DNA from: Strigamia acuminata
Taxonomy: Eukaryota > Arthropoda > Chilopoda > Geophilomorpha > Linotaeniidae
Direction of reading: 5' to 3'
NCBI GenBank assembly: GCA_949358305.1
Contig: OX442315.1
Coordinates: 10,008,427-10,072,426, forward strand
Length of the DNA stretch: 64,000 bases
Numbering within the stretch: the first letter of the stretch is position 1; each line of letters starts with the position of its first letter. Shown piece after piece: positions 1-11,134 of this stretch. The notes beneath the pieces were generated by a model. It ran no database searches and had not been told where the DNA came from. It saw only the letters and a program-made list of their open reading frames with translations. The translations under genes were made by a program, and so were the position numbers.

Positions 1-840
1 TGTGTACTAGCTGTCGCGTCCTACTTCATATAGGTTTAAATAGTACTTAAGGTGTGCTAGCGTGGTTTACTTTACCTGTGATCGTTAATTATACCCAAAT
101 GAATACTAAATGTATGTAAGTGAACAAGTAATTTATTCAATAGGCGTGAGCCTTAAAATACACTCAGTAATATATTCTAGAGTCGACTTGGTCAGAGTCG
201 AACAAAGGATTTCTCAAGATGGCGTCGTCGGTTCCGCGTGGTCGGCAGAACAAAGGCGGCGTCTCGAGTTGTCGTTAATTCGTCACGGATTCGTCGTTCA
301 CGGACGCGGTAGAATGCTCTTTCGAGTCTTCTATCCGTGCCTGTTGTCTAGGGGTTGGTTTAACGTCGCAGAGGCCTCGTTTGGGAACTTGGGGGTTCCT
401 AACAAAGCACACGGACACTTACTTCGGTGAATAATTGTTGGGGCGATTATTCTAGGTGATTTCACAGGGACTATTTGCTTGCTTTCGCCGGAATAGTTCT
501 CAAGTGACTTCGTGAGAGTTACAGTTTGCACTTTACTCAGCGATCCTCGATCAATCCTAACTTGTAGTTGAAGTTGGCCTGATGGTGAGGTGGCTGCTGT
601 GTTCTTGGTGTCGTTTGTGTAAGTTCTGACTTTTGGCGGGAATTTCTCCCTTTTATGGGTCAGTGTGAAGGACAGGCGCAGCCAATGGGGGCTTGCCACC
701 CGTCACCTCACTCCCCTCGGGGCACACACCTGCTCAGGGAGAGGCGGAGCCAACATGAGGGGAACGACCCGTCTATTGCAGTGAGTCAAAGAGCAAATAT
801 CCGCTCCGGGGGAATATTCAACCCCTTTGCTCACCACAAA
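1..840. other. Non-coding stretch, no gene recognised
   Basis: Several short open frames cross this stretch on both strands, but none resembles a known protein or has credible splice sites. It is moderately GC-rich for the window and contains CpG-bearing sequence around 190-330. It could be part of an old retroelement or an intergenic spacer. I see no tRNA or rRNA. Confidence 0.4.
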
Positions 841-969
841 GCTGGTTTAGAAGCGTGTATACAAGCTGGTTTAGAAGCGTGTATACAAGCTGGTTTAGAA
901 GCGTGTATACAAGCTGGTTTAGAAGCGTGTATACAAGCTGGTTTAGAAGCGTGTATACAAGCTGGTTTA
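841..969. repeat. 24-bp minisatellite, five perfect copies
   Basis: A 24-bp unit beginning GCTGGTTTAGAAGCGTG is repeated head to tail at 841, 865, 889, 913 and 937, followed by a partial copy from 961. The copies are identical, so the array is recent or homogenised. The unit is a multiple of three and has no stop in several frames. That produces overlapping repetitive ORFs on both strands (for example the octapeptide AGLEACIQ), which I do not regard as genes. Confidence 0.9.
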
Positions 970-1225
970 AAAAAAGTCGATGCGAGTAATCTACTGTCTG
1001 ACTGAATGTGTGTTTTAAGATCAAAAGAACAAAAACAAAACAAACAGCAATGCTCCTGGTGAAAACCAGAGCTTATATATGTTCCAGAGAAGAGAAGAAT
1101 TAGTGGCAGCCAATTGGACACCGGAATCTAAGGTTTCACTCTAGAATTAACGAGTCTAGATCTAACAGAAGAATAAGTCCGAGAGTCTAATTGGTTCTCC
1201 TCCACAGATAAGTACATACATGGTA

Positions 1226-1977
1226 GTCTACAACTGTTTTAAAAAAATATCTCTTGCTGAAAAGTTGAGAAAAAAAAGTTTAAAACGTTAGTCTACTCAG
1301 TTTTGGAGACACATCAAGACTACGGTGTATTCTGAACCTACTACAACTTTAGACAATTTGAAAGAGAGGATCAGAGTGGCATGTGCAAACATCCAACCTG
1401 CAACAATGATGTCAGTGCAAGAATCCATCAAATACCGTGCTCAATTATGCTATGGTGCAGATGGTAGGCATTTCGAGCAACTTCTCGACTGATCATGTTG
1501 GAATGTGTGACGGTTATAGAACCGTAGAAACGAAAGTTCACGCTAGATGGCGCAGTTTAATCAACGCCCGCTGTTTAAATAAAGAGAATAAGAGTTGTAG
1601 TAATTATTACAACTACAGTAAACGAATAAATATAAGAGATTTATTGACTAAAATGAAGTGATATTTTAGAGTTTTTGAATGCAGCTAGTGAAAATCAATA
1701 AACACCGATATAAAACTTATTTTTGTGGCTGTGTGGTTTTTGCGGTTTATTGCGGTTATACGGTATTTTGCGGTTATGCGGTTTTATGTGGTTTTTGTTC
1801 GGTTTTTGCGGTTTTGCAATACATCGCATGCATTGCGGTTTTTTAAGGAAACCGCACCGCACTTGTAAAATAAAATAACCGCACAACTCTAGTTACAAAG
1901 CTGAATAGACTAACGTTTTAAACCTTTTTTCTCAAAACTTTTCAGCAAGAGATATTTTTTTAAAAACAGTTGTAAAC
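1226..1977. mobile_element. MITE with ~75-bp terminal inverted repeats, TA target duplication
   Basis: The left end (GTCTACAACTGTTTT, continuing to about 1302) is an inverted copy of the right end (about 1903-1977), with few mismatches over about 75 bp. Both ends are flanked by TA (1224-1225 and 1978-1979), as expected for Tc1/mariner-type insertion. There is no transposase ORF inside, so it is non-autonomous. The interior from about 1720 to 1860 is a degenerate array built on TGCGGTTTT. Confidence 0.7.
1720..1870. repeat. Degenerate TGCGGTTTT simple repeat
   Basis: Irregular repeats of TGCGGTTTT/TGCGGTTAT lie inside the MITE at 1226-1977. The copies differ in length and base, so the array is old or was never regular. 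Confidence 0.6.
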
Positions 1978-1979
1978 TA

Positions 1980-2737
1980 ATTGGATAGTGCTCTACAACT
2001 TTTTGATTCACTTTTTCTCTCTATTTGTCACGGTTCTCGAGTTACAATATGGATGACCTTGAAGATGACCTCCGAAGTCAAATTGGATGTCATAATTAGA
2101 TTTCCCCCAAAATACTGCCATGACAATCATTTTGCTAAATCAACATCTAAAACAGTTTGGGAATTATTTACTGAGAACCAGACTCTTTGACCACCCTGAT
2201 GTATATCCAGAAATTGTAATTTCCTTTTCCTTTGCAATTCAGGTTTTTATAATTGGAGCAACATGGTGACTGGATTGCACGTTGAAGCGCAAATCTTGAT
2301 CTGCAACATTTCGAGAATAAGAAACATAAACAAATTAAAGAATGCTCCAGAACAAAACAGAAGGTTTCCAGCGCAGTCTTCCAAGGTAAGAAAGTACTTC
2401 ATTTTTGCAATCAACAAATCCCATATTTCTTCGAATTAACGTCACGACTTCTAATCGACTTTAATTTGAAGAAATACGGTATTTCAAAAGTACTTTAGTC
2501 ACCCAGCATCCATTTTATTTCATTTTTTACCCTACATTATAATTATTCTTTTTCTTTGCTGCATTTCTGTTTGGCATGTTTGGATTTGCCATCTTTAAAT
2601 GGATTTTGCAAATGATTGATAAAAACTTGTAATATAATTATGAATAATGTTTCATATATTGTGTTGCAGCCAAGTTGATGGATCTGTTGGAATTTAGGGG
2701 CACAAAACAATCAGGATTGGAAAGTTTAAATCAAGTG
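1980..2737. other. Intergenic sequence, nothing recognised
   Basis: AT-rich DNA between the MITE and the 3' end of the minus-strand LRR gene. I found no coding exon or structured repeat here. Confidence 0.4.
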
Positions 2738-2743
2738 TTTTAT
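2738..2743 (-). terminator. Polyadenylation signal of the LRR gene
   Basis: AATAAA on the minus strand (TTTATT on plus), about 150 bases downstream of the LRR stop codon. This fits a short 3' UTR. Confidence 0.5.
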
Positions 2744-2895
2744 TCATTATAATACGAGGGTTTAAATACACAAAGAGATTATGTAAATACACTGTGATTG
2801 ACTGTACTGTTGATCAAGGTTGACAGCATTTTTGACAGGATTAATTCCAGATGAATTAACATGTTGCAACATAAAATTAAAAATACTGTATATTA

Positions 2896-4233
2896 TCAAT
2901 ACATTCCAAAGGGGCTATGGCTAACCTGTAAATCCAAGTTATTGCATTCAACGTAACTTTTAATTTTATCATAAGCTGGCGTGTCAATTTTTCTACATAG
3001 TTGCACGATCAACTTCCTCAACGGATTTCGCATTGCCAATAATTTCAAAATGGAACTCAAATTAATCGAATGACACCCACGCAGTTCCAAAAACTTGAGA
3101 TTTTGAAATACATTTGACCCAACAAGCTTCGATACCAATTCATCATTTAGTGTTTCACAACTATTAATATGTACTTCCTCCACGTTTGGACACTGTAAGA
3201 ATAACGCGTGCAAATCAACAGTGAGAGACCACGACTGTATTTTCAAGCGACGTAGCTTCGTTAACAGAGCAACGGCAGAATCTCGCAAAGTATCGGTTTC
3301 ATCTAAAATCGTACACTCAATCAGTATCAATTCCTTCAACTTTGGGCAGAAGCGACTAATCAGTCGAAGACTGACTGAGCTAAGACACATCAGAGTCAGA
3401 TCAGTCAATCGTTGTAATCCCACGCTCAGCATTTGGGGTTCGCACGCGTGTAGTGCCATTAATGTATCCTCTTTAACACGTAAACCGGTCAATTTGGGGA
3501 AAACGGTAAAGAGAAAGGTGAGGTCTTGACTAGTATTCAGATCACGCATCATATGTTCTATGGAATAAGTGCGCTTCGGCGTCGTTTTTGATTGTTGTTT
3601 CATCATGTCAAACAAGTTGTGGCCGTGGCCGGTGTGAAATTCTTTTAAAACGGGCAGTCGGTTTAAAACGCTGAAACATCCCTCGCAGGTCACACTAGTT
3701 CTTACTACAGACAAACACTCTAGTTTTACGCAACTGACCAAAGAAAAGAGGCCAGTGTCGGTGATCTCTGTGTAGTCATTTAAATCGAGATGCGTCAATT
3801 GTTGACAACTGCGACCGATTTCAGCTGCGACCTGGTCCGTGCATTCCGCTCTCCTATTTAACTTTAAGCGTTGAATTTGCGGCAAATGGGAAAGCAGTTT
3901 GATTATTAGTCCAGATGGGGTATCATACGTGTAGTTTGACAAGTCTAAGTCGATGAGGTTTTTGCACACTTGGCCAATTTTGTCGAACAAACGATCCGTG
4001 GGTAAATCGAACATGTAAAATCTTTTCAACGATGTCGTGCCGGAATGAATGAAAATGTTTGATTTCAAACGTCTTTCGAGTTCATAAGTGTATTCACGTT
4101 GACACAATCTTTCATATATGGTCTGGATAAAGATGGGAGGGAAAAGTCGTTCAGTTAATAGAGTTTGCATCGCGTCGAAATCAATCATAATCTTAGTTAA
4201 ACACAGTTCTTGCAGATTTTTCTGGTACGGCAT
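2896..4233 (-). CDS. Leucine-rich-repeat protein, intronless (AMN1/F-box-LRR-like repeats)
   Basis: A single uninterrupted frame of 445 codons starting at the ATG that reads MPYQKNLQELCL; codons upstream open the frame only through TTG. From about residue 85 it is a chain of leucine-rich repeats of the cysteine-containing type seen in F-box/LRR and AMN1 proteins, for example LIDLDLSNYTYDT, LTHLDLNDYTEITDTGLFSL, LKELILIECTILDE and LKFLELRGCHSINLSS. I do not see a clear F-box. The first 60 residues contain LQELCLTKI, which could be a BC-box-like or degenerate adaptor segment, so a role as a substrate adaptor of a ubiquitin ligase is only an inference. There is no signal peptide or membrane segment. 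The lack of introns, beside intron-rich neighbours, suggests a retrocopy or an intronless family. It is divergently arranged with the RidA gene, 484 bp between start codons. Confidence 0.8.
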   Translation of the reverse strand: MPYQKNLQELCLTKIMIDFDAMQTLLTERLFPPIFIQTIYERLCQREYTYELERRLKSNIFIHSGTTSLKRFYMFDLPTDRLFDKIGQVCKNLIDLDLSNYTYDTPSGLIIKLLSHLPQIQRLKLNRRAECTDQVAAEIGRSCQQLTHLDLNDYTEITDTGLFSLVSCVKLECLSVVRTSVTCEGCFSVLNRLPVLKEFHTGHGHNLFDMMKQQSKTTPKRTYSIEHMMRDLNTSQDLTFLFTVFPKLTGLRVKEDTLMALHACEPQMLSVGLQRLTDLTLMCLSSVSLRLISRFCPKLKELILIECTILDETDTLRDSAVALLTKLRRLKIQSWSLTVDLHALFLQCPNVEEVHINSCETLNDELVSKLVGSNVFQNLKFLELRGCHSINLSSILKLLAMRNPLRKLIVQLCRKIDTPAYDKIKSYVECNNLDLQVSHSPFGMY

Positions 4234-4687
4234 GTTGATCAAAAAGTTGCGAATTGAATGTTTAAAATTTCGTGAACACGCCGTTTAAATGTAATGCTGG
4301 CAACGTATGGCGAACGTTGTTACATGCTGCGCGTCAGGAGATATTTGAAAATTAAAAGAAAATCGGTTTTATAATCATCAAATTTTTTTATTTCTGTGTA
4401 ATAAATTAATTACGGTTTGTGTGTAGTCTTTATTGGATTTCAGATGTGTGGAACTTAAAAACGGAATTTTTGTAAAAAATGCATTTTTAGGCCCTTGGAC
4501 GCTTTATTTCAAAGCATATAGTTTCATTTTGGTTTATGGGTCATCTAGCGGGATTTTTCGAAAACTAAATATACAAATCAAGCAAAAGTTTCTAAGAACA
4601 CTCAATAGATGGCAATCCATGTACTGTTTGTTTTGCAACCAACTGAACTATCAATCGGGTCTATCAGGTTTCCGATATGTGCTATTA
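4234..4687. promoter_or_regulatory. Shared divergent promoter region, LRR gene / RidA
   Basis: The two start codons face away from each other across about 450-480 bp with no other gene, so both promoters must lie here. I see no clear TATA box for either gene. The frame upstream of the RidA start remains open for some distance and includes an alternative ATG at 4688. Confidence 0.45.
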
Positions 4688-4717
4688 ATGTTATCACGCT
4701 ATTTCACTCATCGAACC

Positions 4718-5466
4718 ATGTCTTCCCTTGTAAAAAAAATTATCAACACACCCAAAGCTCCACAAGCAATTGGCCCATACAGGTATTTGTACCATCAATA
4801 AACAAAGGAATTACTAACTCCCGATAATTCTGTTTATTTCATTTTCCAGTCAAGCTGTTTTGATTGATAAAACTTTGTACATATCAGGGCAACTTGGAAT
4901 GGATCCAGTTTCTGGGAATCTTGTTGATGGGGGTGCAGCAGTTCAAGCAAAAAAAGTGAAATAAATTCACACAATTTTATAAAAATATATATAATATTTA
5001 AAATAATTTTTACAGGCTCTAGAAAATATGGGTCACATTTTAGACGCAGCTGGATTAAAATATGAATCAGGTTTATAACCGTTATGGGGTTTTTAAATGC
5101 AATTACTGTTTTAATTTTGTTTAAAAATTAATTTTCTTGTCATTTTAGTTGTAAAAACTACAGTATTATTAGCAGACATGAATGATTTTGCGTCTGTCAA
5201 TGAAGTGTACACGCAATGTAATGATAATCGTTTGAAATTTAAATATTTTAACATTTTTAAATTTTAAATTTCAGTTTTCAAGGACAACTATCCAGCCAGA
5301 GCTGCTTACCAGGTTGCAGCATTGCCAAAGGTATAGAAATTAATGGTTGAATAAATGTTTACATTTGCAAGTTACACAATAATTTTTATGTCCAATTTTT
5401 TTTTTCTAGGGTGGGAAAGTTGAAATTGAAGCAATAGCAGTTGTTGGAAATATTTCATATTTATAG
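4718..5466 (+). CDS. RIDA: RidA/UK114 family 2-iminobutanoate/2-iminopropanoate deaminase (six exons)
   Basis: Hydrolyses reactive enamines/imines released by PLP enzymes such as threonine dehydratase, protecting other enzymes. Exons: 4718-4782, 4850-4955, 5016-5070, 5149-5217, 5275-5330 and 5410-5466; all junctions are GT-AG and in phase. The 135-residue product starts MSSLVKKIINTPKAPQAIGP and is collinear with animal RIDA over its full length. Active-site features are present: GPYSQAV near the N terminus, the substrate-binding Arg in PARAAYQVAALP and the Glu in VEIEAIAV. This start is chosen because MSSL matches the family N terminus. An in-frame ATG at 4688 would add MLSRYFTHRT, Arg-containing and presequence-like. 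An AATAAA follows at 5596-5601. The gene sits directly upstream of a paralogue in the same orientation. Confidence 0.93.
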
Positions 5467-5595
5467 ATTAAGAATTTAGCACAGATTATTAGTATAGCGG
5501 AGATTAGAGGATTGCACTTTTGCTCTTGGGTTTCCACAGTTTTCTGTGTATAGATTTGTAAACACATTGTTCAATTCAAGGAAAGATTTCTAAGC

Positions 5596-5601
5596 AATAA
5601 A
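5596..5601 (+). terminator. Polyadenylation signal of the first RidA gene
   Basis: AATAAA about 130 bases after the RidA stop and about 120 bases before the start of the second gene. It is the only good candidate between them. Confidence 0.55.
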
Positions 5602-5675
5602 ATTACTAGGAAGTTAAGGAAATAAACACCTGAATTCCTACAATAACTGGACAATCCTGTCCTGATAAACTAACC

Positions 5676-5683
5676 TATAAAAG
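5676..5683 (+). promoter_or_regulatory. TATA box of the secreted RidA paralogue
   Basis: TATAAAAG lies 48 bases upstream of the second RidA start codon. This would place transcription initiation near 5706 and leave a very short 5' UTR. The first RidA gene lacks a comparable element, so the paralogue probably has a separate, more restricted expression pattern (inference). Confidence 0.6.
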
Positions 5684-5723
5684 TAAGCAATCTTTCCTGT
5701 GCTCTACACCATTCAACTCCACC

Positions 5724-6956
5724 ATGGATTTCAAATTTGTTCCTCTTGTGATTCTTTTACTGTTGCAATTTTGCTATGGCAGAACTCCTCTCTATCCAAA
5801 ATATGTGAGAAACTTTTACAATTCACCAAATGCACCTGCAGCAAGTGGACCGTACAGGTATAACTAAAAATATAGCATTCAATTTATATCCTATTATAGG
5901 GGAATATAAAAATAAGAAGGTTATTGACAACCGTAAAAACACTAATACGGTAAAACCCGGGTTCCGTAATAACAAATAAATGACAAAGTTCAAATTCGGA
6001 TATCGTAAATTGAATAATCGCAGAATTTAAAAATCAAAATGTTTGATATGGGTATTGTAGCTCTACCTAAGACCTATCTAACTATATAGCTAACAGTTTT
6101 GTAGTTATTAAATTAAAGGTACTATTAACAATTTACTAAAAAAAAATTGACCACATTCAACCGACTTTACGGCAATCGTAGAATTTTAAAGAAGTCATCA
6201 AGGACCTACAAGTTAAAATAAACAAAAACCTGGGACACCTAATTATGATTATGAAAAAAAAATTTAATGGCAAAATAATACACAAGGTCCTACGCATAAA
6301 TTCCTTCCGGGCCGGTGATTTTGTGTATAAATGGTTTGCAAGTTGTGTTTCTTTTTCCTGTTATATTTTATAATTTTTTAAAATTTTTTTTTAGTCATGC
6401 AGTTTCAGCAAGAGGTAGATGGGTGTTCATATCCGGTCAGGGAGGATATGATGCAATAACAGACACAATTGTATCTGGTGGAATTGTAAAAGAGACTGAA
6501 CAAGCACTGAAGAATGTTTTGACAGTTTTGCATGAGCTTGGAGGGGACAAGAAACACAGTAAGTTTAGAATAAACAGGAAGTTTTGGCTGTTTACAACAG
6601 TGTAAATAATAAATGATTTTATTTCGAGTTATGAAAATGACAAATTACTTGAAAGACATGGCTGACTTAGATGAAGTGAACGAAGCATACGTAAATGGTA
6701 ATATTTTACTACTATAAATATTTTTTTTTAATTGATAAATGTATTGTTTGTTTGTTTATTCGTTGTTGCAGTTTTTAAGGGACAGTATCCGGCTCGTGCC
6801 ACATTTCAAGTTGCTGCTTTGCCAGCTGTAAGATCACTTTTATTTTTTTTTTAAGTGGCCAATTTTTATTTTTATATTAAATTTTTTTTATTTATTGTCT
6901 TCTAGGAAGGAAACATTGAAATTGATGCAGTTGCTGTCATTGACAATGGATTTTAA
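5724..6956 (+). CDS. Secreted RidA/UK114-like protein with signal peptide (five exons)
   Basis: Exons: 5724-5857, 6395-6558, 6629-6697, 6772-6827 and 6906-6956; all are GT-AG and in phase. The 157-residue product begins MDFKFVPLVILLLLQFCYG, a signal peptide with a hydrophobic core and likely cleavage after CYG. The mature RidA fold follows: GPYSHAV, FISGQGG, TEQALKNVLTVL, PARATFQVAALP and IEIDAVAV. The conserved Arg and first Glu of the active site are kept, so deaminase activity is possible, though it would act in the secretory pathway or outside the cell. Intron positions and phases match the upstream RidA gene, except that one intron is absent. That shows tandem duplication followed by gain of an export signal. 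The acceptor of exon 3 (TTTCGAG) has a weak tract. AATAAA follows at 7037-7042. Confidence 0.9.
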
Positions 6957-7036
6957 AAGCTTAAAGCCAAAGAGAAGATTTCATTTAATATCAATTACAA
7001 ATCCTGTTTTATACAATATATGCATATCAAAAACAT

Positions 7037-7042
7037 AATAAA
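7037..7042 (+). terminator. Polyadenylation signal of the secreted RidA paralogue
   Basis: AATAAA about 80 bases downstream of the stop codon, in a plain AT-rich 3' UTR. Confidence 0.6.
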
Positions 7043-7130
7043 AATTCAGTTGTTTTCTTTATCATCCTAACAAATTGTATTCTTTGCGGTACCAACTGCC
7101 TTACATTACCGGTACCAATGGTACTGTACC

Positions 7131-7230
7131 ATACACCCAGGCCCACCTTTACCATTGGGCTAACTGGGCTGCAGCCCAGGGACGGTGGGCAGAGAGGGGC
7201 GCCGGGCAGAGAAGGGTGCCAGGCGCCTCC
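7131..7230. repeat. Dispersed repeat, inverted partner at 12880-12990
   Basis: The stretch around 7141-7176, reading CCTTTACCATTGGGCTAACT then GGGCTGCAGCC, is present as a nearly exact reverse complement at about 12944-12979. Both copies continue into GC-rich sequence with GGGCGCCGGG-type runs. This is a transposon-derived interspersed repeat, possibly hAT-like; no ORF. Confidence 0.65.
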
Positions 7231-10051
7231 TACAAAGAGTCTTCCAGAGTGTTCAAATACGAGCTGAACTTGTATGCTCGTTCCTACACATTGTTGATAC
7301 TGTTTAAAACACAAGGGCACCACCCCAGGTGGCATTTTTTCCCTACAGATACATTTTTAGGTCCAAAAATGCATTTTTTAGTTTGAATTTATTTTTCACA
7401 ATAATCCTATTCTCAAAAATCGAGAGAATTGGTTTTTCGATTTGGAATTTATCACACTAAATGACTTAAGACACTGAATTTAGGTTTATTAAGGCCTTCA
7501 TTAGGATTGTCTAGGGGTCAGTGAAACCTAAAGTGCATTTCCCATCGCTTGGGTCCAGAACCGCATAGTCAGAGATCAAATAACTTCAATTTTGATTGAA
7601 ACTTTTTTCCATGCATTCAACGAGAGTTGAGAACTCAAGCGAGAACAACAACAACTCAAGCAAAACAAGAAAATGGCGTCAAACATGCCACACTAGCGCC
7701 AACTGTTGACATTATTGCTGAATTAGAATGAGAACGAAACTTCAAACTAAAAATTCTCCGATGTGAGTCAGCAAAACATAAAGAAAAATCCATTTTTATT
7801 TAAATTAAAAATAGCGAATTAAACTCACTAAAAAAAATTCAACAAAAGAACACAAATAAGCCCTAACATTTATAAATAATAAAAAATTATAGCGACCATA
7901 AATTTGTTTGATAATTATTACGCATTAAATAAAAGAAGAGAATTTTTAGAATTGCTTAACTTAAGTATGAGGTAAGGTATAAGCACCTAATCATTTTTTA
8001 ATTGCCTTCTCGCATGTCCTTGTTGTTTTAATTTTTAATTCCACAACACCCACCCATTCTGGGACTTTACCTCGATGAAGAAAACACCTGCCAGTGTTTT
8101 CTCTTCGCACAAAATGCCCTACGTTTACATCTACAGTGATGGACGCCTCAAACGGGTCATAAATATAAATGGTAGGTCTATAAATATTCATATAAATCGT
8201 TTTCTATGATTGGGAAAAATTGAATGGGCTATTTATATTGCTTTTTTTGCATTAATGTTAGTTTATTTTATTTTATTTATTGTGCAAACGATTTTTTTTA
8301 TTGTTATTTTTGTGACAAAACATTTTGGTTTCGGTTATTACGAAACTTGAGAAAAAAATGAAGAAAAGTCGTGTTTTTTGAATTAGAGATGATGTGTTTG
8401 CATCGAATGTGCAATTTACACGCAGTTTTCAGCAGGAAATGTCAGACATTAATAAAAAGAAAATTCATGGGTGGAGCGCAGCTTTAATGATATACCAACC
8501 CTGGAATTTGGTGACCTCTAATGGCGAAAGGCGGAAACCGAATCGCATTTGAAGTGAATCGTATTTTCATTCAAGGATAAGGTTTAATTTACATAAAAGA
8601 ATAAGAAAGGAAAGCTATTACTCTCAAATATGATCACATTTTTAAAAATATAACTTTTGATTACGTCGGTATCGAGAAAATAAAAATCTAAACTGCATCC
8701 AACAACATCTCGTTTTAGCTTTTCCTACGCTAATAAAAAAATGTCGTTTCGTGCCACGCATGGGGGCGTCGGAAAACCTGGAATCGGTTAAGACGAAAAT
8801 CTCATTAAACGATTGATTGTATTCGATTATTATCAGATTAATAATAAAATAACACATGTCAAGACTTAATAAACAATTTCCTGTGCTTGTTTCGTGAAAA
8901 CAATTTAAATCGGTGAAAGGTTACTGGGACAATAACATTTTTATAGCTTTGCAGCCTACACATTTCCTCTTATTGGCTTTTGTTAATCAGATGATATTTC
9001 TCTATTATGCAAGCGTTTTAGAGGGGATTGAGTATGAGTAGGGAAAAGGAATGTGGCCTTTGTTATTTGTTGAGCATGACTGATTTTTAATTGTATTTTT
9101 CATCTTGCACTAAATCTTCTATCTTTGACCTTGGAATAGGATCTGTATAAGGTGCTTTACTCATCTGTTATTATCCTGTCTCACACATGTTGAGAGCTGT
9201 CAGTTTCAGTTTCCAAAAATGAAATAAAAATTTATTTTCTTGATTTTTTGCCAAATAGGTGAAATGAAATTGGAAAAACAAACGATTTAAGTAAAATTGA
9301 TCTTTGAGATAGAGAAGGTTTCAAGGTTTTGAGCTGAAATCAGAAATAAAAACAAAAAGTTAAAATAAAATGGTGTCTAAGCCTTGAATTTTACACATTT
9401 CATGTTATTTGAGCATTTTATGGAGTTAAAATCAGTTAAACACAGTTTTTATTGAACAAAATGAACACTTTGATGCAATGTGGACATTTTGTGAAGAAAA
9501 AAGTGTGGAAATGGCATTAAATGCAACCACAATTCATCATTTTCAATTCATTTTCTCATTTATTAAACAAAATAAAAAAAAACCTGCTTAAGACACATGA
9601 GATTTGTGTGAATCAACAAAGAAACAGTGTCAGATTTATTAATTTCTGACATTGATACTGCACTTTCAGCTTAATAGTTTTTTTTAATAACATTTTTTTA
9701 TTTGTTTTTATTTTACATAATTTTATTTTCAATGCCAATATCGAGATCTAAAAGGTCACTGAACACAGATTCAGTTTCAAAATGCAAATCCAAAAGATGC
9801 AGCAACCATATAAACAAACATGTCTTCCGCCGCCCTCTAGCGACGGGTTCAATAACCGCGGCGGCCATTAGAACCAAAAAACAAGTAAAAAAATAAACTA
9901 AGAAATAAAAACCGAACCACTTAACCTTTATTCCCATCGAAATAAACATTAACTACACTAAATAAAACCATAATTAAAAAAAATGTTATTCAGTCACATT
10001 CAACCCAGGCCTTAATGCGGAAGAGAACATCTACAGGCCTTGAAACCTCCT
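7231..10051. other. Intergenic sequence between RidA and the spectraplakin promoter
   Basis: AT-rich DNA with small random ORFs only. Around 9820-9875 there is a CpG-richer patch containing GCGGCGGCCATT, which could be a regulatory island. I see no convincing exon. Confidence 0.35.
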
Positions 10052-10064
10052 GTTGCTTAGCAAC
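10052..10064. promoter_or_regulatory. RFX X-box motif
   Basis: GTTGCTTAGCAAC is a perfect inverted-repeat match to the RFX-factor X-box layout, with one central base. It lies about 1.1 kb upstream of the first spectraplakin coding exon. RFX sites control ciliated and sensory-neuron genes; function here is inferred. Confidence 0.45.
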
Positions 10065-10343
10065 CACGTTGAGTGTTAATAACAAGAGAGAGGGTGCACA
10101 CTGTCGGGAGTGAAGTGCAAAATTTCTAATTTCGTAGTTCGTGATTTTCTCACGAGTCGTGATTTTTATCGCTTCAATAATTCATGCTTTGTGGAACCAC
10201 CCCCACGCACAAATAGAGCAAAGTTCATTTTTCTTCAAGAAGGGAGATGTCTGCCTCAGGGTGGGGCACGCAAACATCCAGGTGTACTTCCGGTCGGGGG
10301 GTCTTTTAATTTACTACCTCAGTGGGTCACACGGGGGTAATTA

Positions 10344-10353
10344 GTCACGTGAC
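10344..10353. promoter_or_regulatory. CLEAR/USF-type E-box palindrome
   Basis: GTCACGTGAC is an exact 10-bp palindrome matching the MITF/TFE (CLEAR) and USF consensus. It lies about 790 bp upstream of the first coding exon of the spectraplakin gene. Confidence 0.4.
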
Positions 10354-10719
10354 TCTGATTTCGTATCTGATTAGCGCGGAATGCTTCGTGGATTTTATTG
10401 TATATTATCTTAAACCGATTAAAAATCATTCCATTCTGTTTTATTGCAACAATTTATGTTCGACTTTAATGGTAGCAACAATAATACATTAAAATTCGTG
10501 CTGCATTTTCGTTACAAAAAGGTTGCGCCGAACCGCAGCGCCAACGGGTGACAAAACCAAACACCAATCGTAATTCGTCAACTTCGCGTAATAAAACCAG
10601 AAGAAAATACATAATTTTTATAAAATTAAAAGGAATAATTTTAATTTCTATTTTAAAAATATATATTTTAATAAAATATAGATTTATATGAATTTAAAAA
10701 TGTATTTGAAGTGCGGTGG

Positions 10720-11134
10720 GGAGGCGGAGCAGTCCCGGGAATAGCCACTTCTTACAACAACATTGAGTCGGCCATTTTGGCAAAGTGCACGAAATTTGTG
10801 TCGTGTTGGGAAGCGGAGCTCGGATTTAACCCGCTGATACACATTGATATTAGAAAGGCGTGAGTGAGGAATTAACCTACCCTTGAGACGTCATTCGAGA
10901 CTTTCTCCTAGTGGGCCGAGCGGACCTCCACAAAATGCCGCACCGCCGCGATGACAAGTGCGTGCTGGCGGTATCGGCCGCGGCGTCAGCGGCACCAGCA
11001 GCGGCACCGTTCCGCACGACTCGGCCGGCGCCGGCCAAGTGAACTCGGCCTGGTGCAATTCTCGCGTGAAAAACACTGCAAGGAAGGAGAAAAAATTGTA
11101 TATTTATTTATATAGGATATTTTAGTTGGTTAAC
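10720..11134 (+). promoter_or_regulatory. CpG-rich promoter and 5' UTR of the first spectraplakin start
   Basis: GC content and CpG density rise sharply at 10710-11070 relative to the flanks, and the segment includes GGCCATTTTGG (YY1-like). This marks the likely promoter for the exon at 11135. The TATATAGGATAT just upstream of the ATG could include an acceptor for a non-coding 5' exon. The minus-strand ORF here is a composition artefact. Confidence 0.5.

Noticed and set aside
655-1121. Overlapping ORFs on both strands with repeated AGLEACIQ or NQLVYTLL peptides
   Set aside because: They are translations of the 24-bp minisatellite, whose length is a multiple of three and which lacks stops. 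No splice sites or family similarity.
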